Program-made: the position numbers and the translations under genes | Notes under the pieces: model-generated | Told to the model about the DNA's origin: nothing | The model's database searches: none | Seen by the model: the letters and a program-made list of their open reading frames with translations, nothing else | Source: Arenibacter sp. ARW7G5Y1 | GTDB taxonomy: Bacteria > Bacteroidota > Bacteroidia > Flavobacteriales > Flavobacteriaceae | Length of the DNA: 46,654 nucleotides | NCBI RefSeq assembly: GCF_003201775.1 | Contig: NZ_QJJZ01000026.1 | Location: forward strand, 1-46,654 | Direction of reading: 5' to 3' | Part shown: positions 36,594-43,776 of the stretch, piece after piece | Layout: the number at the start of each line of letters is the position of its first letter | Position numbering within the stretch: position 1 is the first letter of the stretch

Positions 36594-36645
36594 TCGTTAA
36601 GGCACATAGTTTATACAAGTTAAAGATAAGCCTATACGCTAAATT
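36594..36645. repeat. intergenic repeat, copy C2
   Basis: GTTAAGGCACATAG ... AAGTTAAAGATAAGC ... CTAAATTAG, about 80% identical to 29677-29727. It is directly followed by repeat B. Both C copies lie upstream of minus-strand genes. Confidence 0.55.
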
Positions 36646-36663
36646 AGCCTTTAACCTTGTTGT

Positions 36664-36778
36664 TTGCACTTTATTATTTCAACAACAAAATCGGAAAGAT
36701 TTTGCGATCTCATAAATATAGTTAAAACTCGGAATCGAACACCTGGCCCTACATTACTTCACAGGTTTTGTTGGCAAA
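36664..36778. repeat. intergenic direct repeat, copy B (tRNA-T-arm-like)
   Basis: Same orientation and layout as copy A (26766-26880). The core block, GGAAAGATTTTGCGATCTCA followed by TAAATATAGTTAAAACTCGG and AATCGAACAC, is nearly identical to copy A, and weaker similarity covers about 115 bp. The minus-strand reading GTGTTCGATTCC is what a tRNA T-arm looks like, yet no tRNA can be folded. A and B are 9.9 kb apart. Confidence 0.55.
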
Positions 36779-36783
36779 GGTTT

Positions 36784-37821
36784 TTACTTTATGGCTATTA
36801 CGGCACTTGATGGCCCGGTCAAGGACATTACGGATGTTCGTGTAAAACCGCTTTCCTTTGCCCAAGCATTAAAATCTGCTGCGGAAAAGTCGAACCCTTC
36901 TGGGGTTTCTATATTCATATTTAGCGACATCATTAGACCAAAAGCATTTTCACTTCTATTATCATCAATAATATTTTCAATAACGACCAATGCTCCGCCC
37001 TGTGGTAACGCCTCATATGCTTTTTTGATAAGTGTTTTCTTTTCTTTTGTTCCCCAATCATGTAGCACATTTCCCATGGTAATGATATCAGCTTTGGGAA
37101 GGTCTTCGATTAAAAAATCACCTGATTGTACAGATACCCGATCACTTAATCCCATCATATTGATATTTTCTCTGGCCACAGGTTCCACCGGTGGCAAGTC
37201 AAATGTAACACACCGCATATGTTGATTGTTTATGGCCACTTGTGCGGCAAGATATCCGCCCGCACCTCCTGCATCACAAAGTGTATGGTAATTGGTAAAA
37301 TCAAACATTTTGGAAAACATCATAAAATTGCCCATTTGAATACCGCCCATGGCACTTAAAAATTCTTTTAGCCTTAACTGATCCGCATATATTGCTTCAA
37401 AAACGGGAGCTTCACCTGTTTTGGTTTCATTTTGAGGTTTTCCAGTTTTTAGACCTTCTTCCAAATTATTCCAAAAAGGATATAAACGATTATTTGCCAT
37501 TTCAAGCATTCCACCAATGTAGCTTGGTTTGTTTTTATCGAGAAATAGATCTGTATCCTCGGCATTACTGTAAATGGCAGTTTCCTTTATTCCTGTTCTT
37601 TTCAAAAAGCCTAAAGCCACTAACGAGTCTAAAAAATCATAAAGCCCGCGGTTGTGTAGTCCTAATTTTTCTTTGATGGATTGCCCTGTTAAATCTGCTT
37701 TTGCCAGATGTGTGAACAATCCCATGTTTACTGCTGTCAGCATTGTTTTAGATGCAAAAAACCCCATGCCAATTTGCATTATTTTGGAAGGGTCTACTTT
37801 TACGTTTTTGAATGTTTCCAT
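36784..37821 (-). CDS. O-methyltransferase (acetylserotonin/hydroxyindole-O-methyltransferase-like)
   Basis: The 345-residue protein has an N-terminal dimerisation helix bundle (about 1-110: MGFFASKTMLTAVNMGLFTH, GLYDFLDSLVALGFLKR) and a SAM-binding domain (about 150-345): motif I LCDAGGAGGYLAAQVA, the catalytic-type His in MGNVLHDWGTKEKK, and GGALVVIENIIDDNRSE. This family methylates hydroxyl groups of aromatic or polyketide-like small molecules. A Crp-like regulator is encoded 73 bp upstream on the same strand, so the two may form a regulated pair. Confidence 0.9.
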   Translation of the reverse strand: METFKNVKVDPSKIMQIGMGFFASKTMLTAVNMGLFTHLAKADLTGQSIKEKLGLHNRGLYDFLDSLVALGFLKRTGIKETAIYSNAEDTDLFLDKNKPSYIGGMLEMANNRLYPFWNNLEEGLKTGKPQNETKTGEAPVFEAIYADQLRLKEFLSAMGGIQMGNFMMFSKMFDFTNYHTLCDAGGAGGYLAAQVAINNQHMRCVTFDLPPVEPVARENINMMGLSDRVSVQSGDFLIEDLPKADIITMGNVLHDWGTKEKKTLIKKAYEALPQGGALVVIENIIDDNRSENAFGLMMSLNMNIETPEGFDFSAADFNAWAKESGFTRTSVMSLTGPSSAVIAIK

Positions 37822-37894
37822 GATCGTGTTGTTTTAAATGAATATCAAAGGACATTCATTTAGAACGTAAAATCGTTGACCTACATCAAGACTT

Positions 37895-38467
37895 TTAAGG
37901 AATTTCGGACTTTCTTAAACGGCAGAGTGCCTCGGGGGTGATTTGGAGAAATGATGCTATTTGCTTTTGCGAAACCCTCTGTTGAATTTTTGGATATTTT
38001 TCAAGCAATACTTTATAGCGGGTGCTGGCAGATTCGGATAATCCGGAAAGTTTTGACACCGAAGCCGCGGTTGCTGTGGAACGTAACTTATTAGTGTATT
38101 CCCTAAAGCACTGGGATTTTTCCAATAACTCTAAATGGTTCTTTGCCGTAATTGTTAGCAGCGTAGTGTCCTCTAGAAATTGTGTATTGATCAATGTAGG
38201 AGTTTGATTCACAAAACTACCCACATCACCAAGCCACCAATTTTCAAAACCAAACCCGGTATTCACTTCTTTCCCTTTAGTAGAAAGCATATAATTTCTA
38301 TAACAACCTTCAATGACGAAACCGGCAAATTTGCAAATGTAGCCCTGCTTTAAGAAATGTTCCTTTTTCTCAAAAAGCGTTGGTGTAAAATATTCTTTTA
38401 AAATTTGTTTCTCAATGCCGGTACCTGGAACATTTTGCCTGATATGATCTAGTAGCTTATCGTACAT
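37895..38467 (-). CDS. Crp/Fnr-family regulator (flavobacterial type), copy 2
   Basis: The 190-residue protein has a cNMP-binding-like barrel (about 20-110: FFTPTLFEKKEHFLKQGYIC, GFVIEGCYRNYMLSTKGKEV) and a C-terminal HTH (QRVSQKQIASFLQITPEALC). Same architecture as the copies at 26.1 and 42.2 kb but divergent in sequence. It precedes the O-methyltransferase gene on the same strand (73-bp gap) and probably regulates it. Its 5' flank holds the D1 repeat. Confidence 0.87.
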   Translation of the reverse strand: MYDKLLDHIRQNVPGTGIEKQILKEYFTPTLFEKKEHFLKQGYICKFAGFVIEGCYRNYMLSTKGKEVNTGFGFENWWLGDVGSFVNQTPTLINTQFLEDTTLLTITAKNHLELLEKSQCFREYTNKLRSTATAASVSKLSGLSESASTRYKVLLEKYPKIQQRVSQKQIASFLQITPEALCRLRKSEIP

Positions 38468-38560
38468 TAGTTGTTACTCTATGGTGTTATATTTTTTTGC
38501 TAAGGTTTGGTGTATGAAATGCAGCGTGTAAAAAGGTATAACTTTTCGGTTAAACACCGA

Positions 38561-38688
38561 GCCGAATTTTTATATTTTGTTTTTAACTCTATTATTCTAA
38601 AAACTAAGTTTAAAAAATTTGGCTGTCTTTGCAAATACATACAAGTCTTTTTGAAAGCACGAAATAGCTATGTTCTATACATATCTTT
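38561..38688. repeat. intergenic repeat, copy D1
   Basis: About 125 bp aligns with 40927-41052: GCCGAATTTTTATATTTTGT at the left, TTTAAAAAATTTGGCTGTCT in the middle, TGTTCTATACATATCTT at the right. It lies 95 bp upstream of the Crp-like gene and ends just before the sterol-desaturase remnant. Confidence 0.6.
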
Positions 38689-38705
38689 GTTTTGCACAGG
38701 CATTT

Positions 38706-39005
38706 TTATTTACAACATTCTTTTATAGTTGATATTGGAAATAATAGTTGCTTAAAGTATTCTATATCTTTTGGATAATTTGTCTTATAGTTTTCAATAA
38801 CCCCAACCTTATCAACTGTACCTTCCCGGTTATAATATGTACCAAATATCAGGTCCCAAAATGGGAAAATATTACTGAAATTTTTCGCTTCCTCCATTTT
38901 TTCATTATGATGAAAATGATGAATTTGTGGTGTAACCATTATGTAGTCCCAAAAGCTTTTTTGTATTTGAATGTTTGCGTGCGAGAGGTAGGCAATTATG
39001 ACGTG
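38706..39005 (-). pseudogene. sterol desaturase / fatty-acid hydroxylase family, 3' fragment
   Basis: The minus-strand frame is open from 39005 (after a TAA at 39006-39008) and encodes IAYLSHANIQIQKSFWDYIM, then VTPQIHHFHHNEKMEEAKNF and FPFWDLIFGTYY, ending KECCK. The HANI and HHFHHNE histidine boxes and the FPFWDxIFGTYY block are the C-terminal part of the membrane di-iron fatty-acid hydroxylase family. The N-terminal membrane segments and the first His boxes are missing, so only about 100 of roughly 250-300 residues remain. The M-start form from 38939 is not a functional protein. The loss occurs next to repeat D1. Confidence 0.78.
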
Positions 39006-39204
39006 TTAGTGTTAAACAATGGGATTAAATATAGTTGAATTTTAATAATTGAGCGACGTTGAATTATACGAGCCGTTGTTGTGGTGTTTTATCCTTATTT
39101 CGTATTAAATTCAAGTATGTCGATGAAAACAATAACATAATTATAGTTGAAATCGACAATTGCTCCGAGTAGTAGAATTATCGGTTTCCTTTGTTGGCAA
39201 TGGT

Positions 39205-40665
39205 TTATTTCTTCTTTTTTAGTACTTCTCCATCACGGTAGACGTAAACAAAATTTTTATCTTCAGCACTCCCTTTATCATCCGTAATTCGAAATGTATC
39301 TACATCTATCGATGATCGAATACCGCCTGTTTTAAAATTAAAGACACTTTTTTTGTCTTTACCCCAAAATTTATTAAGCATTTTAAAATGTGCCCCATCA
39401 ATATTCTTTACTATTCTTTTTCCATTACCATTGAACAAAAATTGATGGTCTTTTGCCCATTCATCGTGGCTATCTGAAAATAAAAATTCAAAACTTTTAG
39501 CATCTGCTTTTCGGTATGGTTCGTAATGGAAGTAGACCTGTTTATTATCTTTTGCCCATAGTTTAGAGAATATTTGAAACGAACTTGGGTCTGATTTACT
39601 TATGGGGCTTAATGTTCTGTCGTTTCCCGTTCTTAATCCATTGTTTCCAAATAAAGTAAGTTTATCTGTAAAAATGCTATTTTTATCTTTGGCGATTATC
39701 TTTGACAAGTTAGGCTCTTCCTGAATAACCTCAAAGCTGGCTTTATCACAATCTACCATATATCCGTTAAAGAAAATATAATGATCGTCCTTTGCCAGGT
39801 TTTCATTAATTACCTCAAAAGAAGCAATATTTACATGTTCAACAATACGATGTTGGCAATAAACATGGTTTTTATCCTTAGCATAATAGTGAGAAAGGAT
39901 TTCAAAAGAAGAAAAATCAACTTTTTCAATTAGACATGGATTGGCCACTTCTCCGTAAGGATTTTTATGTAAGTAAAAAATTGCAGTTTTTGTCTTATAA
40001 AAACAATTCTGGTTCAATCGTGGAAATTCAAAATTATATTCATAGTCTGGATGCCACCAACCAACAATATGAGGGTATTTTTCCAGCAGATATTTTTTGT
40101 TCAGTTCAAAGTTGTTCAAGTCACTTTCACCAAGTATGTTTTGGTCAAATATTTCGACATGTTTTGAAGCATTGCTCAACTCTATTACATTAGAATAGTA
40201 ATATACATTATGCTTGTCCGTTATAAATTGATTCCATCCCAAAGGCACTAGTGATTCGCAATCTGCATATTTGTAGATGAATAATCCAGAAATACTATCT
40301 AGGGCATATAAATTATTTTTGTCCTTTGAGAAATAAGGTGTATCCTCAAAAACCAAAAAAGTTTCGGCATCAGAATTTGGAATTACACAGCCATCTTTTG
40401 CCACTAAATAAACATACTTGCTGTCTTTAGCAAAGTTTTCATTGATAAAAGTGAAGTTGTCTATATCCGAGGTTAGGAATTTTACTTTTGGTTTATTATG
40501 TGGCCAAAACCACCAAACACCTTTGACATCTTTTAAACAGAAAATATTTTGCTCGCTTTTATTATTGGAGTATGATACTTTACCAAAACCTTCCGCCGAA
40601 ATGCCTTTTAATAAGATTCCTGAATAGTAAACTTTATTGTTTTTAAAAGTAAAACTTTCGTTCAT
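39205..40665 (-). CDS. DKNYY-family repeat protein
   Basis: The 486-residue protein has no signal peptide. It is built from about ten degenerate repeats of 40-50 residues with the pattern FAKDKxxVYY ... ADxxSFEVL: FAKDSKYVYLVAKDGCVIPN, YAKDKNHVYCQHRIVEHVNI, LAKDDHYIFFNGYMVDCDKA, WAKDNKQVYFHYEPYRKADA, GKDKKSVFNFKTGG, SAEDKNFVYVYRDGEVLKKK. DKNYY proteins are predicted beta-rich and of unknown function, common in Bacteroidota accessory regions and fast-evolving. It stands alone, bounded by repeats. Confidence 0.85.
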   Translation of the reverse strand: MNESFTFKNNKVYYSGILLKGISAEGFGKVSYSNNKSEQNIFCLKDVKGVWWFWPHNKPKVKFLTSDIDNFTFINENFAKDSKYVYLVAKDGCVIPNSDAETFLVFEDTPYFSKDKNNLYALDSISGLFIYKYADCESLVPLGWNQFITDKHNVYYYSNVIELSNASKHVEIFDQNILGESDLNNFELNKKYLLEKYPHIVGWWHPDYEYNFEFPRLNQNCFYKTKTAIFYLHKNPYGEVANPCLIEKVDFSSFEILSHYYAKDKNHVYCQHRIVEHVNIASFEVINENLAKDDHYIFFNGYMVDCDKASFEVIQEEPNLSKIIAKDKNSIFTDKLTLFGNNGLRTGNDRTLSPISKSDPSSFQIFSKLWAKDNKQVYFHYEPYRKADAKSFEFLFSDSHDEWAKDHQFLFNGNGKRIVKNIDGAHFKMLNKFWGKDKKSVFNFKTGGIRSSIDVDTFRITDDKGSAEDKNFVYVYRDGEVLKKKK

Positions 40666-41050
40666 TGTTTTAATGTTGTTAACGATTTTATATAATATTC
40701 CGGGTTATTGTTCTGTTCGTTAAGACTGTGATTTCGGTCTGGGAAATCCGGTCTGCCACGCTTTTGGGCGTGGTGGGATTTTACAGGATCGGAATCGGGC
40801 CGGATTAAAAGTAAGAAATTTTCTCTTTGGAAGAAGGTAGGACTAAATTTTAGGCCGTGTTAGTGGTTGCTTGAAGCGACGACCACAATCTAACAGCAGG
40901 CTAAAGGAACGGTCCGCTCGATATTGGCCGCATTTTTATATTTTGTTGTGTCTTTTCTATCACAAAAGCCAAATTAAAAATTTGGTTGTACTTTGTAAAC
41001 AAACAACGCACTTTCGGTTTGGCACTTACTTGCCATGTTTTATACATTTC
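40666..41050. other. 385-bp intergenic region with structured sequences
   Basis: No gene. A GC-richer stretch (40730-40930) contains a CCACGC-TTTTGG-GCGTGG hairpin (40756-40773) and an attC-like foldback (40854-40901), followed by repeat D2. This is the densest structured block among the minus-strand accessory genes. Confidence 0.6.
40854..40901. repeat. imperfect foldback resembling a cassette (attC-like) site
   Basis: GCCGTGTTAG...GTGGT at the left can pair with ACCAC...ATCTAACAGC...GGC at the right across an inner GCTT/AAGC hairpin, leaving unpaired bulges. The right part ATCTAAC fits the RYYYAAC core of integron attC sites; the left GTTAGTG fits GTTRRRY at six of seven positions. This is a visual match only; it may simply be a palindromic intergenic repeat. 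Confidence 0.35.
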
Positions 41051-41052
41051 TT
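40927..41052. repeat. intergenic repeat, copy D2
   Basis: Partner of 38561-38688: GCCGCATTTTTATATTTTGT, then AATTAAAAATTTGGTTGTAC, then CATGTTTTATACATTTCTT. It ends at the stop of the PAF-acetylhydrolase-like gene and lies upstream of the DKNYY gene. Confidence 0.6.
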
Positions 41053-42163
41053 AAGTTTGATTCTCTTTAAATTGACTGTCAAAGAACTGAATAATCATGT
41101 TGGCTATTTTATTGTGTTCATTTTTCCGGATTATTGTTTCATTATCTTTAAAAAACACAGGTGCACTTCTTTTTAATCCATTTTTAGCCTCATTCATAAA
41201 TATATAGTGCCCAATCTCTCCTTTTAATTCAATATATTTCGATAATTTTATTAATGTATGATAGTGTTTTGCATTCGTTTCAACGGGTGCTATTTCATCT
41301 TTTTCAGCACCAATTATTAATATTGAATCCGTGATATTCCCAAATTGATTTTTTTGTTTAAACCCCTGACCTATTGCAGGAGCCATTGTTACAAATGAAG
41401 TAATCCTATCATCTTTTAGATTTTTAAAGGTATTTCCCTTTTTTATAACCTCAGGCTTTATGAGCTTTGATAAGTTTTTTAGTTCGGGGATATCAAACTC
41501 TTTTTTGCCTTCTTCCGTATCTGAGAATTCTTTTAAAAAATTATAATTTAATACTCCACCAGCTAAGGCAATGGTTGTATATCCACCTAATGAAAACCCT
41601 GCCATTCCTATTTTGGTAGAGTCAATTTTAGAATTGAATTTAGGGTTGTTCAAAATATGATCAAGTGAAAAACTAATGTCTAATGGTCTATCCCATACTT
41701 TGATGAAATTTTCTGGAATTTTATTGTCAAATGTATTTCCGTAATGGTCAACTGCTAAAACTATAAATCCGTTTGCGGCCAATTCGCAAGCAAGCCACAT
41801 TTGACTTATTCTGTTTCCTCCTGTTCCATGGGAAAGTAAAATTAATGGAGATTTTTCTGATAAAAAATCAGCGTCTTTGGAAGTTGGAGGTACTATAAAC
41901 GGAAATTCGGTTGTTATATTCACTTTTGTAGTATCATTGGTAGGATACCAAATTTCGGTTATTAAAGGTCTGTTTCTTAAAGAATCAATAATGGTAAAAT
42001 TAGATTGACCAACCGCATATTTATGTGTTTTTAAATAGGTTTTAAAAGTTATTGCTTTATGATTACTGTCATTACAAGCTATAGTAGAGAGTAAAGCGAA
42101 TAAAACGATTGAAAAAAGGAGGGCTTTAAAATGCATGGCCTGTTTATTTTGAATTAAAGCCAA
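41051..42163 (-). CDS. alpha/beta-hydrolase lipoprotein, PAF-acetylhydrolase/dienelactone-hydrolase-like
   Basis: 370 residues from 42163; ATG 42136 (MHFKALLFSIVLFALLS) is the likelier start. It has a lipobox (LSTIAC, Cys30 of the longer form) and is therefore an envelope lipoprotein. The alpha/beta-hydrolase core follows: LILLSHGTGGNR (oxyanion), FIVLAVDHYGN, nucleophile elbow AGFSLGGYT (Ser191), LIIGAEKDEIAP (acid) and a His in EIGHYIFMNEA. This arrangement resembles platelet-activating-factor acetylhydrolase-type lipases, which cut short acyl esters or phospholipids. A Crp-like regulator is encoded 47 bp upstream on the same strand and may control it. Confidence 0.85.
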   Translation of the reverse strand: MALIQNKQAMHFKALLFSIVLFALLSTIACNDSNHKAITFKTYLKTHKYAVGQSNFTIIDSLRNRPLITEIWYPTNDTTKVNITTEFPFIVPPTSKDADFLSEKSPLILLSHGTGGNRISQMWLACELAANGFIVLAVDHYGNTFDNKIPENFIKVWDRPLDISFSLDHILNNPKFNSKIDSTKIGMAGFSLGGYTTIALAGGVLNYNFLKEFSDTEEGKKEFDIPELKNLSKLIKPEVIKKGNTFKNLKDDRITSFVTMAPAIGQGFKQKNQFGNITDSILIIGAEKDEIAPVETNAKHYHTLIKLSKYIELKGEIGHYIFMNEAKNGLKRSAPVFFKDNETIIRKNEHNKIANMIIQFFDSQFKENQT

Positions 42164-42210
42164 AATTAGAGTGCTTAAGATTAAAAAGCATTGACAAAAA
42201 TCAAAGGTTC

Positions 42211-42780
42211 TTATTTTTTGGTCTTTAACCTACTTAGTGTTTCCTGTGATATTCCTAAGTAACTTGCTGAAATTTTATTGGGTAACCTTTTCAATAATTC
42301 AGGATGGTTTATTTTAAAGTCTTCATATAGATGTTTCCCATCCATTGCAATTAGTTTTTCAATTCTTTTTATACTATTCACATAAGTTTGTTCAAGAATG
42401 CTCGTGTAGAATTCCCTCCAATTTGGCACTATATTGTTAAGTTTTTTGAAATTCGAATAGGAAATGTAGAATACGTCGCTTGCTTCCACTGTCTGTAGGT
42501 AAGAACGTGAAATTGTTTGCTCTAAAAAGCTAGGGAATATCGTAATAAAGTCATTTTCAATTGCAATTTGTCTTGTCCACTCTTGACCATCATCTCTAGT
42601 ACAAACAACTCTTAAACACCCTTTTTGCACAAAAAACAGATGTTTACAAATTTTGTTCGGATGAATTAATATTTGATTTTTCTTGGATTGAAGTTTCTTG
42701 AAACAAACCAAAATATTTTCTAATTCTTCATTAGAAATAACCATTTTTTGTGTTAGGTATTTCTTAAGATAGCCGGGCAT
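42211..42780 (-). CDS. Crp/Fnr-family regulator (flavobacterial type), copy 3
   Basis: The 189-residue protein has a cNMP-like barrel (about 20-110: KKNQILIHPNKICKHLFFVQ, RVVCTRDDGQEWTRQIAIEN) and a C-terminal HTH (LPNKISASYLGISQETLSRL). The key residues for cAMP are not evident. It is encoded directly upstream of the lipoprotein hydrolase gene, giving the third regulator-plus-enzyme pair in this region. Its 5' flank contains an inverted-repeat element (42814-42955). Confidence 0.87.
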   Translation of the reverse strand: MPGYLKKYLTQKMVISNEELENILVCFKKLQSKKNQILIHPNKICKHLFFVQKGCLRVVCTRDDGQEWTRQIAIENDFITIFPSFLEQTISRSYLQTVEASDVFYISYSNFKKLNNIVPNWREFYTSILEQTYVNSIKRIEKLIAMDGKHLYEDFKINHPELLKRLPNKISASYLGISQETLSRLKTKK

Positions 42781-42813
42781 ATATTTTATTAAGTAATGTC
42801 ATTCCCATTTTGG

Positions 42814-42955
42814 TTGATGCCAACGTCTTTGTGTATGAGTAGTAGCGATTTTATAGACACTATTTTTCTGGAAGTAAAATACAAAATAAAAAGTAATAGC
42901 GATTTGAGTTATAAACCAAATCGCTATTAATTATACACGTCTTTGTTGTACAACG
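42814..42955. repeat. inverted-repeat element with a 13-bp internal hairpin
   Basis: The outer arms, GTGTATGAGTAGTAGCGATT (from 42831) and its counterpart ending ATACAC (42918-42938), match at 18 of 21 positions in inverted orientation. Nested inside is a perfect 13-bp hairpin (TAATAGCGATTTG at 42894-42906, 10-nt loop, complement at 42917-42929). The flanks carry CAACGTCTTTG and CGTCTTTGTTGTACAACG. The right arm can thus pair with either of two left arms. It lies between the Crp-like gene and a gene remnant. Confidence 0.65.
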
Positions 42956-42964
42956 TTTTTATTC

Positions 42965-43409
42965 CTAAAACTGATAGCCAATACGTAAGTGTAGATTTAT
43001 CGCGGTTTCTCCTTTATTTTTTGAAAACCCGGCATTTTTAGAAAAATATTGAATATAACCAACTCCAATACCCGTTTCATAATTAAAGTGTTTTCCTAAG
43101 TTTCTTTTAATTCCCCAAGTTGGAATTATTGATAAGTTATCTACGATTTGTGCGTTTTTTTCATCTCCAAAGTCGAGAAGTAAATCGTCTGAACGAAAAC
43201 TTGTTTTAAGAGAAAAGAAATTTCCACTATTATTGTCTATTCGTTTTGATTTACTTGCGCGTTTATCCAGATTATAATACCAACGTGGTTCTAAAGTAAT
43301 AACGGTAGTCAGCAGAAAACCAGCATCAGGATAGAAGTCATCATTGTCATAAGCATCAAAACCTAATTCAGTTCGTAGAGCAATTTGATTTGATAGTTTT
43401 GTAGCCTTA
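42965..43409 (-). pseudogene. outer-membrane beta-barrel protein, 3' fragment
   Basis: No start codon, but a long minus-strand open frame reads KATKLSNQIALRTELGFDAY, FLLTTVITLEPRWYYNLDKR, FFSLKTSFRSDDLLLDF, TWGIKRNLGKHFNYETGIG and ends INLHLRIGYQF, then TAG at 42965-42967. The alternating pattern, aromatic girdle and terminal Phe mark the last strands of an outer-membrane barrel. The N-terminal part and signal peptide are gone: the reading runs into a GC-rich block at about 43425. It looks cut by an insertion or deletion. Confidence 0.72.
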
Positions 43410-43424
43410 CCCTTTTTGACCTTC

Positions 43425-43757
43425 GACGGGCGCGGCCCTCCCCAATGCTGGAAGGAATTACTGACGTTTACGGATCAACCATAGGAACTACTTGCAAACC
43501 GCGGGGCAGAAGTGCTGTGCCTTAAGGTAAATGCTAAACCAAAAAGAGACAGGACGGTTCGCCAAACTGGCGCAAAAGTTGGATTTGGGTCACTAGAAAA
43601 ATGCTGAAGTTCAAAGCCCAATACAAAACTGCGGCAAGTCTGCCGAAATACGACTCCATAAAAAACGCTAAAAAGAAAGCTTTCCCCATAGAAGGAGATC
43701 GGATCCGTCAACAATATATTCAGCCCTGGCCTATCGGCGGGCCGAATACTTAGTTAT
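43425..43757. other. GC-rich block between gene remnant and ABC-3C operon
   Basis: About 330 bp with much higher GC than either side, beginning CGACGGGCGCGGCCCTCCCC and ending GGCCTATCGGCGGGCCGAAT. It abuts the broken 5' side of the barrel remnant. The minus-strand frame 43475-43714 (Cys/Ser/Phe-rich, SFLFSVFYGVVFRQ) has no recognisable domain and I do not call it a gene. Likely an inserted repetitive or mobile sequence; the type is not identified. Confidence 0.45.
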
Positions 43758-43776
43758 TGTGCCCAGTTTTTTTATT

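Noticed and set aside
42790..42960. CRISPR array
   Set aside because: The repeated strings are inverted and only two or three in number with unequal spacing; no regular repeat-spacer pattern and no cas genes.
43475..43714. 79-residue minus-strand open frame in the GC-rich block
   Set aside because: Rich in Phe, Ser and Arg with no domain; composition follows the block and not the organism's genes.
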